Shown: positions 52,487-61,092 of the stretch, one piece after another
Numbering within the stretch: the first letter of the stretch is position 1
How the letters are laid out: every line of letters starts with the position of its first letter
Assembly (NCBI RefSeq): GCF_001006305.1
Contig: NZ_LBHJ01000020.1
Coordinates: 744,001 to 808,000, forward strand
Length of the DNA: 64,000 nucleotides
Reading direction: 5' to 3'
Source of the DNA: Silvibacterium bohemicum
GTDB taxonomy: Bacteria; Acidobacteriota; Terriglobia; Terriglobales; Acidobacteriaceae
Made by a program: the position numbers and the translations under genes
The notes under the pieces: generated by a model
Told to the model about the DNA's origin: nothing
What the model saw: only the letters and a program-made list of their open reading frames with translations
Databases searched by the model: none

Positions 52487-53596
52487 TTGACGATCGACTT
52501 CCGCCCAGTCATTCTTGCCGGAGGCAGCGGTACGCGCTTCTGGCCACGCAGCCGTAAAGCCCGCGCCAAGCAGGTCTTGACCCTCGACGGCGAGCGCAGC
52601 ATGATTCAGCGGACGGTCGACCGGCTGCAGCCGCTGGCTAAGCCGGAAGACGTCTGGGTGATCACCAACGATCTGCTCTCCGACACCATCTGCGGGCAGC
52701 TCGAGGTGGTTCCCGACGAGCAGGTGGTTTGCGAACCAGCTGCGCGCAATACCGCTCCGGCAGCGGGACTGGCGGCTTTGATCATCGAGCGCAGCAATCC
52801 CGACGCGGTGCTGGGGATGTTCCCCGCCGATCATGTAATTGCCGACGAGCCGGGCTTCCGCGCGGTGATCGAGCGTGCGATTCAAGTCGCGGCGTCCGGC
52901 GAAACTATGGTTGTGCTGGGCGTGACGCCGACGCGTCCCGAGACCGGCTACGGCTATATCGAAACCGGCCACGTGCTGGAGGGCGGCATGGCCCGCGTCC
53001 GCCGCTTCACCGAGAAGCCGAACCAGGAACGCGCGGAGCAGTTCGTCGCTGCCGGGAATTACCACTGGAACAGCGGCATCTTTATCTGGAGCGCTCGAAC
53101 CCTGGCCAACGCGGTGCGCGAACATCTGCCGGAGATGACTCCGCTGCTCGAGGAGATCGCGGCGGCATTCGGCACGCCACGTTTCCAGGAAGTCTTTGCC
53201 GAGAACTACCCGAAGTGCGAGAACATCAGCGTGGATTACGCGATTCTCGAACCGCGTTCGGCCAAGGGCGAGCATCATTCGAACCTGTATTGCCTGCCAG
53301 CGAACTTCGGCTGGAACGACCTGGGGTCGTGGGCCGCTCTCTTCGAACACCAGCATGGCATGCAGGTGAATACCGATGAGCAGGGCAATGTGAGCGAGAG
53401 CACCGGCAGCCTGGCTTTCGACGCGAGGAACAATTATGTCTTCGCCCCCAATAAATTCGTAGCGCTGGTCGGAGTCGATGACCTGGTGGTGGTGGAGACC
53501 GAAGACGCGGTGCTGATTACCAGCCGCCATCACTCACAGGACGTCGGCAAGGTGGTGAAAGAGCTGGCGGCGCGCGGACGTAAAGACCTCATATAG
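52487..53596 (+). CDS. Mannose-1-phosphate guanylyltransferase
   Basis: A 369-aa nucleotidyltransferase that makes GDP-mannose from mannose 1-phosphate and GTP. The pyrophosphorylase signature 'VILAGGSGTRFWPRSR' lies at 8-23, then 'MFPADHVI' with the conserved Asp, 'RPETGYGYIETG' and 'FTEKP', all family marks. The start is TTG 52487, with AAAGG about ten bases before, since no ATG or GTG lies upstream in frame at a sensible place. It lacks the C-terminal cupin domain of the fused ManC/AlgA enzymes. The neighbouring manA and phosphohexomutase support the pathway. Confidence 0.88.
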   Translation: MTIDFRPVILAGGSGTRFWPRSRKARAKQVLTLDGERSMIQRTVDRLQPLAKPEDVWVITNDLLSDTICGQLEVVPDEQVVCEPAARNTAPAAGLAALIIERSNPDAVLGMFPADHVIADEPGFRAVIERAIQVAASGETMVVLGVTPTRPETGYGYIETGHVLEGGMARVRRFTEKPNQERAEQFVAAGNYHWNSGIFIWSARTLANAVREHLPEMTPLLEEIAAAFGTPRFQEVFAENYPKCENISVDYAILEPRSAKGEHHSNLYCLPANFGWNDLGSWAALFEHQHGMQVNTDEQGNVSESTGSLAFDARNNYVFAPNKFVALVGVDDLVVVETEDAVLITSRHHSQDVGKVVKELAARGRKDLI

Positions 53597-53625
53597 TCAA
53601 CTTCCGGTACGGTCGCGCTTCGATT

Positions 53626-53649
53626 GATATACTTTCCTCGACGTATATC
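53626..53649 (+). promoter_or_regulatory. Palindromic operator of the VapBC-type pair
   Basis: GATATAC, 10 bp spacer, GTATATC: a perfect 7 bp inverted repeat, 19 bp before the antitoxin ATG. This position is where the antitoxin-toxin complex would bind to repress its own promoter. Confidence 0.5.
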
Positions 53650-53667
53650 CAGCCGGGAGGTTGAGTT

Positions 53668-53898
53668 ATGCAGGTTGCAAAATGGGGTAACAGTCTTGCG
53701 GTGCGGCTGCCCGCCGCTGTCGTGGAGGCTCTCGATCTGAAGGAAGGCGACCAGATCGAGATCAGGGTTGCGGGGGAACGCGAGTTTGAAGTGAGCCGCG
53801 ACGAGACACGGGAACGGGCACTGGCAAAACTGAGAGAGCTGCGTCGGCCGTTCCCTCCCGACTTCAAGTTCGATCGGGAAGAGGCGAATGCCCGCTAA
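53668..53898 (+). CDS. AbrB/MazE-type antitoxin
   Basis: A 76-aa antitoxin with an N-terminal swapped-hairpin DNA-binding domain of the AbrB/SpoVT/MazE type: 'MQVAKWGNSLAVRLPAAVV' followed by 'LKEGDQIEIRV'. The C-terminal half is charged and probably wraps the toxin. The ATG has GGGAGG at good spacing. It overlaps the PIN toxin gene by 11 bp, the usual order antitoxin then toxin, and a perfect palindrome lies just upstream as a likely autorepression site. The pair sits between two sugar-nucleotide genes of the same strand. Confidence 0.85.
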   Translation: MQVAKWGNSLAVRLPAAVVEALDLKEGDQIEIRVAGEREFEVSRDETRERALAKLRELRRPFPPDFKFDREEANAR

Positions 53899-54295
53899 TG
53901 TTTTTTTCGACACGTCGGTGGTAGTTTATGCCTTGAAAAAGGATGATCCGCGAGCGGCGACGGCCGAACATTTACTTTCCTCCGGCGGCTTCATCAGCGT
54001 GCAGGTACTGAATGAATTCGTGAATGTCACACGTCTCAAACTGAAGATGGACTGGCATTCGATCGGAGAAGCACTGCAAGGTTTACGCGACCTGTGTTCG
54101 CCCGCAGCGGCGCTTACTCTCGAAACCCACGAGGCGGCGTTCAAAATAGCGCAGCGCTATGGTTTTCATATTTACGACTCGCTGATTCTTGCATCTGCCA
54201 TCGAAGCAGGATGCGCAATCCTTTACTCGGAAGACCTGCAGCATGGACAGAAGATTGGTTCGCTCACGATCCAGAACCCCTTTCTTCACGTGTAG
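53888..54295 (+). CDS. vapC: PIN-domain toxin, VapC type
   Basis: A 135-aa RNase toxin with the PIN-domain acidic residues D8 ('VFFDTSVVVYAL'), E43 ('VLNEFVNV'), D97 ('HIYDSLILASA') and D116 ('YSEDLQHG'), all present, so the active site looks complete. VapC toxins cut tRNA or rRNA when freed from their antitoxin. It overlaps the antitoxin gene by 11 bp, so translation is coupled. No ribosome-binding site of its own is clear. It is distinct from the DUF5615-type pair at 15.4-16.3 kb. Confidence 0.88.
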   Translation: MPANVFFDTSVVVYALKKDDPRAATAEHLLSSGGFISVQVLNEFVNVTRLKLKMDWHSIGEALQGLRDLCSPAAALTLETHEAAFKIAQRYGFHIYDSLILASAIEAGCAILYSEDLQHGQKIGSLTIQNPFLHV

Positions 54296-54416
54296 TGTTT
54301 AACTTCGAAGCGATGTCGATGACCTTTCAGCCTTAGAACCGGATCATCGTCTTTGCGTCGCGGTTCGTAATTCCTAATTGACTCGATACATCCTACCGGT
54401 AGACATAAGGAGGAGC

Positions 54417-55859
54417 ATGGGTACACCCACTGCCATCAAGTTTGGAACCGACGGCTGGCGCGGACTTATCGCCGACGACTTTACCTTCGACAACGTTCGG
54501 GTCGCGGCATCAGCGATCGCCAACTATCTGCATGCGAGCACCGATCCCAAGGAAGATCCGAAGAAGGGTGTCTGCATCGGGTACGACACGCGCTTTGCTT
54601 CGGACCGCTTCGCGAAAGCTGTGGCCGAGGTGATCGCTGCTTCGGGGATTCCGGTGAAGCTGGCGACGGGCATTACCCCCACGCCTGCCTTGTCTTATGG
54701 AGTTCGGAATCTCGGCGCAGCGGGCGGAGTGATGATTACCTCCAGCCATAATCCCTTCCAGTGGAATGGCGTGAAGTACAAGGCCTACTACGGCGGATCG
54801 GGCAAGCCTTCGATCATCTCGGCAATTGAGTCGCACCTCAGCGATCCGGTTCGCAAGGCGGAGAAGCCGGCGGCCATCGAGAGCTACGACTTTCTACCCG
54901 AGTACCTTGCCGCGATCAAGAAATTCGCCGATCTTCCGCTGATTGCGAAATCGGGGATGAAGTTTGCCGTGGATTGCATGTACGGCGCGGGCAGCGGGAT
55001 CATCTCCGGCATCTTTCAGGAGATCGGCGTGGACCACGTCGAGATTCGCGCCGAGCATGATCCGCTGTTTCCGGGCATCAATCCCGAGCCCATCGAGCCG
55101 CACATCAATGCCCTGGAAAAGGCTGTTGTCGAGCACAAGTGCGCGGCCGGGCTGGCTACCGACGGGGATGCCGACCGCATCGGCGCGGCGGACGAACATG
55201 GAAACTTCGTCGATCCGCACAAAATTTATGCGGTGCTGCTGGAGTGGCTGCTCTCGCGCAAGAAGTGGCCGGGCGACGTGACGCGCGCCTTCAACACCAC
55301 CTGCATGCTGGACCGCATCTGCGAGCGCTATGGGCGCAAACTGTATGAGCATGGCATCGGCTTCAAGTATGTCTGCGACCTGATGCTCGAAAAAGACATT
55401 CTGATCGGCGGCGAGGAGTCGGGCGGCATCGGCATCTCGCGCCACCTGCCGGAGCGTGATGGACTGCTTAACTCGCTGCTGTTAGCCAACGTGATGGCCG
55501 AGGAAGGCAAGACGCTGGGGCAACTGGTTCAGCATCTTCAGGAACAGTATGGCGAGCATCAGTATGGGCGGATCGATCTGCATATTCCCGATGCGCAGAA
55601 GAATGCGGCGATCGCTCGCGCCAGGGCCGGGGTCAAGGAGTTCGCCGGCATGAAGGTTGAGCATGTCGAGACTCTCGACGGCATCAAGTTCTTCCTCGAC
55701 AATCCCGAAGCCAAGACCAAGCCGAATGCCGCGAAGACCTGGCTGTTGCTGCGCGCCTCGGGAACCGAGCCGCTGATGCGCATCTACTCCGAGTCATGCT
55801 CGAAGGAGTCAGTGACGAAGTTACTGGAAGCGGCGCGGGCGTTTGCGATGAATTCGTAA
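54417..55859 (+). CDS. Phosphoglucomutase/phosphomannomutase
   Basis: A 480-aa alpha-D-phosphohexomutase moving phosphate between C1 and C6 of glucose or mannose phosphate. All four family sites are present: the phosphoserine loop 'TSSHNPFQWNG' (S110), the Mg site 'DGDADRIGA', the sugar loop 'GGEESGGIG' and the phosphate site 'RASGTEPLMRIYSE'. The start ATG 54417 has a full AAGGAGG; the longer frame from 54378 adds residues with no support. Which sugar it prefers cannot be told. With manA and the guanylyltransferase it would complete fructose 6-phosphate to GDP-mannose. Confidence 0.9.
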   Translation: MGTPTAIKFGTDGWRGLIADDFTFDNVRVAASAIANYLHASTDPKEDPKKGVCIGYDTRFASDRFAKAVAEVIAASGIPVKLATGITPTPALSYGVRNLGAAGGVMITSSHNPFQWNGVKYKAYYGGSGKPSIISAIESHLSDPVRKAEKPAAIESYDFLPEYLAAIKKFADLPLIAKSGMKFAVDCMYGAGSGIISGIFQEIGVDHVEIRAEHDPLFPGINPEPIEPHINALEKAVVEHKCAAGLATDGDADRIGAADEHGNFVDPHKIYAVLLEWLLSRKKWPGDVTRAFNTTCMLDRICERYGRKLYEHGIGFKYVCDLMLEKDILIGGEESGGIGISRHLPERDGLLNSLLLANVMAEEGKTLGQLVQHLQEQYGEHQYGRIDLHIPDAQKNAAIARARAGVKEFAGMKVEHVETLDGIKFFLDNPEAKTKPNAAKTWLLLRASGTEPLMRIYSESCSKESVTKLLEAARAFAMNS

Positions 55860-55865
55860 AGGAAT

Positions 55866-55981
55866 GTGAATCCCACGTCTGAAAACCAGACGTGGGGCAG
55901 GACTGGCCGTCCAGGCGGTCGCGCCTTTTGCGCTGCGGGATTGTGTCATCCCACATCTCAGAAGCGAGATGTGGGGCACCC
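55866..55981. repeat. Composite repeat: family B, A, B
   Basis: CCCACGTCT/AGACGTGGG hairpin (55872-55896), then GGACTGGCCGTCCAGGC with GCGCC text (55899-55940), then a perfect CCCACATCTC/GAGATGTGGG hairpin (55950-55975) ending in GGGCACC. It fills the gap after the mutase gene, as does a shorter A-B copy at 42454. Confidence 0.8.
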
Positions 55982-56030
55982 GGCTCGTCGATAGCGCTAA
56001 CATGGAGTGAAGCTGCCAGGAGGTGCAACT

Positions 56031-56411
56031 ATGGCCGATTCCGCTCCTGCTTATCCTTACGAAACCCGCTTAAACATTCTCTTTCCGGCGATGGAAGTGA
56101 TCGACGAAAAGGCGATCGCCGATGGCAACCAGTACAAGTGGTTCAATCAGACGCTGTGCAAGGTGAACGATTCGGTCGTCCGCATGGGCGTGATCGAGGG
56201 TGAGTATCACTGGCATAAGCACGACGAGGACGACGAATTCTTTTACGTGGTCGAAGGGCAATTGTTGATCGATTTCGAGGACCGCGAAATCGCGCTGTCG
56301 CCTAGACAAGGGTACGTGGTGCCCAAGGGGGTGGTTCACCGCACCCGCGCACTGCAGAGGACGGTCATCTTGATGGTCGAGAATGCCGGGATTATCCCGA
56401 CCGGCGACTAG
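56031..56411 (+). CDS. Small cupin-domain protein
   Basis: A 126-aa single-domain cupin. The metal motif 'YHWHKHDEDDEFFYVVEG' gives H60, H62 or H64 and E69, and the second motif has 'VPKGVVHR' with the third His. This matches the conserved two-part cupin pattern, so it probably binds a divalent metal. Family members range from isomerases and dioxygenases to non-enzymic sensors, and nothing here settles which. The ATG at 56031 follows AGGAGGT; the frame from 56007 is discarded. It lies between the mutase and Pgi genes, on the same strand. Confidence 0.82.
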   Translation: MADSAPAYPYETRLNILFPAMEVIDEKAIADGNQYKWFNQTLCKVNDSVVRMGVIEGEYHWHKHDEDDEFFYVVEGQLLIDFEDREIALSPRQGYVVPKGVVHRTRALQRTVILMVENAGIIPTGD

Positions 56412-56542
56412 GAATCAAAATGACATGCTGATGCTTTAAAGTTCATCCGATCTTTGCATTTTCGCGCTGCCTGCCGGACGGTAGCGGAATCAAAGGTATA
56501 TAAAGCTCGAAGAGTTAACTCCGAAAGGTTTGAGGCACGATC

Positions 56543-58186
56543 ATGAGCACATCTCCTGCTGTTACCCAGACTCCACTGACCGAACTGAGCGCCTGGAAAG
56601 CCCTTACCTCCCATCACGAGAAGATTCATACCAGGCACCTGCGCGAGCTTTTCGCGGAAGATCCCAGCCGCGGCACCCGTCTGAAGGCCGAAGCCGAGGG
56701 CATCTATCTCGACTACTCGAAGCACCGCATCACCGATGAGACGATCAAGCTGCTTCTGCAACTGGCCGAGGAGAGCGGACTGAAAGAGCGCATCGAGGCC
56801 ATGTTCCGCGGCGACAAGATCAACATCACGGAGAAGCGCGCCGTCCTGCATGTCGCGCTGCGCGCTCCCAAGGGCGAGAAGATTGTCGTCGACGGGCAGG
56901 ACGTGGTTCCCGAGGTGCATGCCGTTCTCGACCACATGTCGGCCTTTTCGGAGCGCATCCGCAGCGGCGAGTGGAAGGGGCACACCGGCAAGCGGATCAA
57001 GAATGTCGTGAATATCGGCATCGGCGGCTCCGATCTCGGCCCGGTAATGGCCTATGAGGCGTTGAAGCACTACAGCCAGCGCGATATGACCTTCCGCTTC
57101 GTCTCCAACGTCGATGGAACGGACTTTGCCGAAGCCACGATCGATCTCGACGCCGAAGAGACCCTGTTCATCATCTCGTCGAAGACCTTCACCACGCTCG
57201 AGACCATGACCAACGCGCACACGGCGCGGGAGTGGGCGCTGAAGAAGCTGGGCGACGACAAGGCAATCGCGAAGCACTTCGTCGCCGTCTCGACCAACGC
57301 CGAAGAGGTGACCAAGTTCGGCATCGATACGGCGAACATGTTTGGCTTCTGGGACTGGGTCGGCGGCCGTTATTCGATGGATTCGGCGATTGGGCTCTCC
57401 ACCATGCTGGCGGTTGGGCCGGAAAACTTCCGCAAGCTGCTGGCCGGCTTCCACGCGATGGACGAGCACTTCCGCAGCACGCCTTTTGCTCAGAACCTGC
57501 CGGTGCTGATGGGTCTGCTCTCCATCTGGTACAACGATTTCTTCGACGCGCAGACGGTGGCGGTGCTGCCTTACGACCAATACCTGAAACGCTTCCCTGC
57601 GTATCTCCAGCAGCTGACCATGGAGAGCAACGGCAAGCATGTGACGCTCTCCGGCGAGCATGTGAAGTACGAGACCGGACCGATCTTCTGGGGTGAGCCC
57701 GGAACCAACGGCCAGCACTCGTTCTATCAGCTCATCCACCAGGGAACGAAGCTGATCCCCTGCGACTTCATCGGCTTCGCGAAGACGCTCAATCCGCTGG
57801 GGAATCATCATGACCTGCTGATGGCGAATGTGTTTGCGCAGACGGAAGCGCTGGCCTTTGGCAAGACCGCGGAGGAAGTGAAGGCCGAGGGAACCCCCGA
57901 TTGGCTGGTCCCGCACCGCGTCTTTGAGGGCAATCGTCCATCGAACACGCTGCTGCTCGAAGAGCTGACTCCTGAATCTCTGGGCAAGCTGGTGGCACTC
58001 TACGAACACAGCGTCTTCACCCAGGGAGCCATCTGGCAGATCGATTCCTTCGATCAGTGGGGCGTCGAGCTGGGCAAGGTTCTGGCCAAGCGCATCATTG
58101 GCGAACTGGAGGGTCCGAAGCCCACCGACAAGCACGACAGCTCGACCAATACTCTGATTACGCATTACAAGAAACAGCGCGGTTAG
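56543..58186 (+). CDS. pgi: Glucose-6-phosphate isomerase
   Basis: A 547-aa cytoplasmic enzyme interconverting glucose 6-phosphate and fructose 6-phosphate, of the long bacterial/eukaryotic form. Signatures are complete: '[15 protein letters not shown]', '[16 protein letters not shown]' (here '[13 protein letters not shown]'), '[13 protein letters not shown]', '[12 protein letters not shown]' and '[14 protein letters not shown]'. The start ATG lies after GAGGCACGATC. It completes a hexose-phosphate neighbourhood with the mutase and manA. An antisense frame of 632 codons is a shadow. Confidence 0.95.
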   Translation: MSTSPAVTQTPLTELSAWKALTSHHEKIHTRHLRELFAEDPSRGTRLKAEAEGIYLDYSKHRITDETIKLLLQLAEESGLKERIEAMFRGDKINITEKRAVLHVALRAPKGEKIVVDGQDVVPEVHAVLDHMSAFSERIRSGEWKGHTGKRIKNVVNIGIGGSDLGPVMAYEALKHYSQRDMTFRFVSNVDGTDFAEATIDLDAEETLFIISSKTFTTLETMTNAHTAREWALKKLGDDKAIAKHFVAVSTNAEEVTKFGIDTANMFGFWDWVGGRYSMDSAIGLSTMLAVGPENFRKLLAGFHAMDEHFRSTPFAQNLPVLMGLLSIWYNDFFDAQTVAVLPYDQYLKRFPAYLQQLTMESNGKHVTLSGEHVKYETGPIFWGEPGTNGQHSFYQLIHQGTKLIPCDFIGFAKTLNPLGNHHDLLMANVFAQTEALAFGKTAEEVKAEGTPDWLVPHRVFEGNRPSNTLLLEELTPESLGKLVALYEHSVFTQGAIWQIDSFDQWGVELGKVLAKRIIGELEGPKPTDKHDSSTNTLITHYKKQRG

Positions 58187-58355
58187 AGCATCAGGAGCAA
58201 GAACTTCCGGGGACGGTCTTCTGGGAATACTCAGGAGCCGTTCCCAAAACTTTTTCGGCCGTCCAGGGTTCAAACTGGTAACGCTTTGGACAGAATCCGC
58301 GTCCATGTTGAAGTGGCTTGGAGCGGAAAGTCATGAAGTCAAGAGGGTCAGCGAC

Positions 58356-59636
58356 ATGAGTATCAATCGCAGCAATATTCCAAGTATCCGTCGGACAGGT
58401 TCCATTGTTCTTCTGTCCGGCTGCCTGTGGTTTTCAGCGGCACCTGTCTTGCTGGCGCAGACGGCTCCGGCATCGGAGCAGATGTCGCAGAACGATAAAG
58501 ACCTGCAAACAAATATCGCCGGCGCGTTGAGCAAGGATTCGACGCTGCAAGGGCAGCAGATTACCGCGGCCGTCTCGGGCGGGCAGGTGACGCTCAGCGG
58601 AACGGTGCAGACCAATGCGCAGCGCCTGCAGGCGGAGACGATCGTGGCCGGGATGCAGGGAGTCAGCGGCATCCTGAACAATATTGCGGTCAGCAATCCG
58701 AACTCGCCTCTGCCGTCGTCCGCCATCAGCGCACAGCAGCAGCAAGATACTACGGCGCAGGACCAGGCTCCTCCTGCGACGCAAGATCAGGCTCCGCCGC
58801 CGCCGCCAGATCCGGCTACCGGCGCGCAGCAGCCTGGACAGAATCAGGGCTACGGCGCTCCGCCGCCGTCCGCCCAGCCCTATCCTGGCACGGGACGGCC
58901 GCAGTACCAAGCGCAGCCCGGCTATCAGCAACAGCCTTATCCCTACCAACAGCAGGGCTACAACGCACCTCCTCCGCCCCAGCAACCGAGCGGTCCGGTT
59001 ACGCTGGGCGCAGGGACTCTGGTGCGAGTCCGCCTGAGTGAGCCGCTGGATACCGCGCACGTGAAGAATGGAGCCTACTTCCAGGCAACCGCCGCCGCGG
59101 ACGTTTACCAGGGTGGCGTGCTGGCCATTCCGCGCGGCGCTGTGCTGACCGGGCAGGTCGTCGAAGCAAAGGACGGCGGCGCACTGGGCGGATCGGCGAT
59201 TCTGCGCCTCAACCTGACCAACATCAATCTCGAAGGCCGCAGCTATCCGATTGCGACCGACGTGTGGTCGAACAAGGGACCGAATAAGGCCGGCTACACT
59301 GCCGCGAATACCGTTGGTGGAGCAGCCATTGGCGCGATCATCGGCGGCATTGTGGGACGCGGCGCGGGAGCGGCTATCGGCGCAGGCGTAGGCGGAGCCG
59401 CAGGCCTGGGAGCATCCGCGGCGACCAACGGTCCGCGGCTGGTGCTGCCCACGGAAGCGCAGGTGGATTTTCACCTGACGACTCCGGTCACGGTGCAGCC
59501 GGTCTCCTGGCAGGAGGCGCAGCGCCTGGCCACGGCCAGCACGCCGCAGCAACCGCGGCTGGTTCGGCGGGCTTATCCCTATCCGTATGGCTACGGGTAT
59601 CCGCCCCCGCCGCCTCCGGGATATTACCCTTATTAA
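58356..59636 (+). CDS. Exported BON-domain protein with glycine-rich C-terminal region
   Basis: A 426-aa exported protein. Signal peptide 'SIVLLSGCLWFSAAPVLLAQ' (a lipobox-like LSGC is inside it but is followed by more hydrophobic residues, so ordinary cleavage is more likely). A BON domain follows (about 45-115, 'AVSGGQVTLSGTVQTNAQR'), a typical phospholipid-binding unit. Then a Gln/Pro/Tyr-rich linker, a beta-rich domain ('TLGAGTLVRVRLSEPLDT'), and a glycine-zipper-like stretch ('GGAAIGAIIGGIVGRGAGAA') that may insert into or lie on the membrane. The C-terminus is Pro/Tyr-rich. Role: probably envelope integrity. ATG 58356 follows AGAGGG and is preferred over 58305. Confidence 0.75.
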   Translation: MSINRSNIPSIRRTGSIVLLSGCLWFSAAPVLLAQTAPASEQMSQNDKDLQTNIAGALSKDSTLQGQQITAAVSGGQVTLSGTVQTNAQRLQAETIVAGMQGVSGILNNIAVSNPNSPLPSSAISAQQQQDTTAQDQAPPATQDQAPPPPPDPATGAQQPGQNQGYGAPPPSAQPYPGTGRPQYQAQPGYQQQPYPYQQQGYNAPPPPQQPSGPVTLGAGTLVRVRLSEPLDTAHVKNGAYFQATAAADVYQGGVLAIPRGAVLTGQVVEAKDGGALGGSAILRLNLTNINLEGRSYPIATDVWSNKGPNKAGYTAANTVGGAAIGAIIGGIVGRGAGAAIGAGVGGAAGLGASAATNGPRLVLPTEAQVDFHLTTPVTVQPVSWQEAQRLATASTPQQPRLVRRAYPYPYGYGYPPPPPPGYYPY

Positions 59637-59664
59637 TCAGCTAAGCTATTTTGAATCAGCGTGG

Positions 59665-59700
59665 AAAAGGCCAGATGGGATCTCCCATCTGGCCTTTTTT
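59665..59700 (+). terminator. Terminator of the BON-domain gene
   Basis: AAAAGGCCAGATGGGA, two-base loop TC, then TCCCATCTGGCCTTTTTT: a long perfect stem running into six T residues, 28 bases after the stop codon. Confidence 0.92.
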
Positions 59701-60076
59701 ATGATGCCGTTGCGCTGGGTTTGGGAAGCAAATTTCCGGGGCTGAAGCCGTGAAATTGTCTACAAACCCTCCTCTATCTCGCGAGCAAGAGCATTCCCTC
59801 AGCGGCTGAAGCCGCGCTCATTTTGTTTGGTTTATGTACGGCCTGAAGGCCGTATCTACCAAGACCGGACTTTGTCGGCAATTTATTCGTGAGGCTGAAG
59901 CCTCACGCTCCCTCCGAACCTCTCTGAAAAGAATCGCCGATTGATTCGCAACCGATGACCGGATGGAATTCTTTAACTGGGATTCACACTGATCTTTATC
60001 CATTGTGGATAACGCTGGCCTTTCCTTTCTGGTGCTTTTCATGCGCTCTTGCCTAAGGTCCAGCTAGAATTAAAGG
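59701..60076. other. 376 bp intergenic region holding family C hairpins
   Basis: The repeat cluster occupies most of the left two-thirds. The right third (59910-60076) is AT-richer and should hold the promoter of the metallophosphoesterase gene; TTGATTCG and TTGTGGATAACG are visible at 59940 and 60002 but no pair is convincing. No gene is supported. Confidence 0.45.
59737..59906. repeat. Second cluster of TGAA-loop hairpins (family C)
   Basis: Members: CGGGGCTGAAGCCG (59737), GCGGC-TGAA-GCCGC (59802), TACGGCC-TGAA-GGCCGTA (59837) and GTGAGGC-TGAA-GCCTCAC (59889). The loop is invariant and the arms are complementary but different in every copy. Confidence 0.8.
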
Positions 60077-60943
60077 ATGGGCATACCTGCTCCGGAGCCG
60101 AACCCAGCGATCTCCAGACGCCGCTTTCTGGCTTTGTCCGGCGCCCTGGCGATCGGCCTGCCACTGTATTCGGCGGAGATTGCCCGGCATGAGATCAGCG
60201 TCGAGCATGTGACGATTCCCATGCCTCGAATGGCGGATGTCTTTCGCGGCACGCGGATGATTCAGATCTCCGATCTGCATTACGCGAATTACACCGAGCC
60301 GTTTTTCATCAAGCAGGTTGTGGAGCATGTGAACCGGCTGAAAGGCGACATCGTCGTCTTTACCGGGGATTATATTTCCGTCGGCCTATGGACTCCCCAG
60401 GATATTGCCCGCTTTGCCTATAGCTGTGCCGAAATCCTGAGCGGCGTGACCTGCCCGATTCGCTATGCGGTTTTGGGAAATCATGACTACGCCTTCAACT
60501 CGAAGATCGTTACAGATGCGCTACTAAGCCATAACATTCCCGTGCTGACCAACCGATCCGAGCCCCTGGAGCGGGATGGGAAACGGCTGTGGTTTGCCGG
60601 CACCGGCGACGCGCTTTCGCACTCGGCGGATCTGGATCGCGCCATTCCCCGGGCCTCAATCACGGGCGGCGAACCGGTGATTCTGCTGACCCACGAGCCG
60701 GATATCGTGAAATATGTTGCGCCTTACGGAGTCGACCTGATGCTTTCGGGACACACCCACGGCGGGCAGATTCGGATACCGTTTTTACCCCCGCTTTTTC
60801 TTCCCCAGCTGGGCGCGGAGTTCATCGAGGGGCTGTTCCGGGTGGGCAATACCAATCTCTACGTCAATCGCGGAATCGGGTCGGTCGGCCTGCCGCTCCG
60901 GTTCAACTGCCCGCCTGAGATTACGGTGTTGACACTGGCCTAA
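60077..60943 (+). CDS. Tat-exported metallophosphoesterase
   Basis: A 288-aa calcineurin-like phosphoesterase. The N-terminus 'ISRRRFLALSGALAIG' is a twin-arginine (Tat) signal, so it is exported folded, probably with its metals. The five metal-binding blocks are intact: 'ISDLHYANY' (D66, H68), 'VFTGDYISVG', 'VLGNHDYAF', a His in 'LLTHEPDIVKYVA' and 'LSGHTHGGQIRIP'. It resembles the YkuE/YaeI group, which includes enzymes acting on UDP-linked or lipid phosphates. Substrate unknown. The ATG has no strong ribosome-binding site (AAAGG overlaps the ATG), but the Tat motif fixes the reading. Confidence 0.88.
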   Translation: MGIPAPEPNPAISRRRFLALSGALAIGLPLYSAEIARHEISVEHVTIPMPRMADVFRGTRMIQISDLHYANYTEPFFIKQVVEHVNRLKGDIVVFTGDYISVGLWTPQDIARFAYSCAEILSGVTCPIRYAVLGNHDYAFNSKIVTDALLSHNIPVLTNRSEPLERDGKRLWFAGTGDALSHSADLDRAIPRASITGGEPVILLTHEPDIVKYVAPYGVDLMLSGHTHGGQIRIPFLPPLFLPQLGAEFIEGLFRVGNTNLYVNRGIGSVGLPLRFNCPPEITVLTLA

Positions 60944-61092
60944 CTGTCGCTGACAGTTCACACTACCGGCTACCGGGTCATTTATACTGAAGGCACTTCC
61001 TGTAAAAGCCAGGAAAAATCTTCTCGCGCAGCCCGATGCCGTGGGCCTGGTGCTGCAGCCGAGCTTTTGACAGTAAAGGTCGTCACCCATCC

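Noticed and set aside
56408-58306. 632-codon minus-strand frame opposite pgi
   Set aside because: Shadow of pgi, which has complete signatures.
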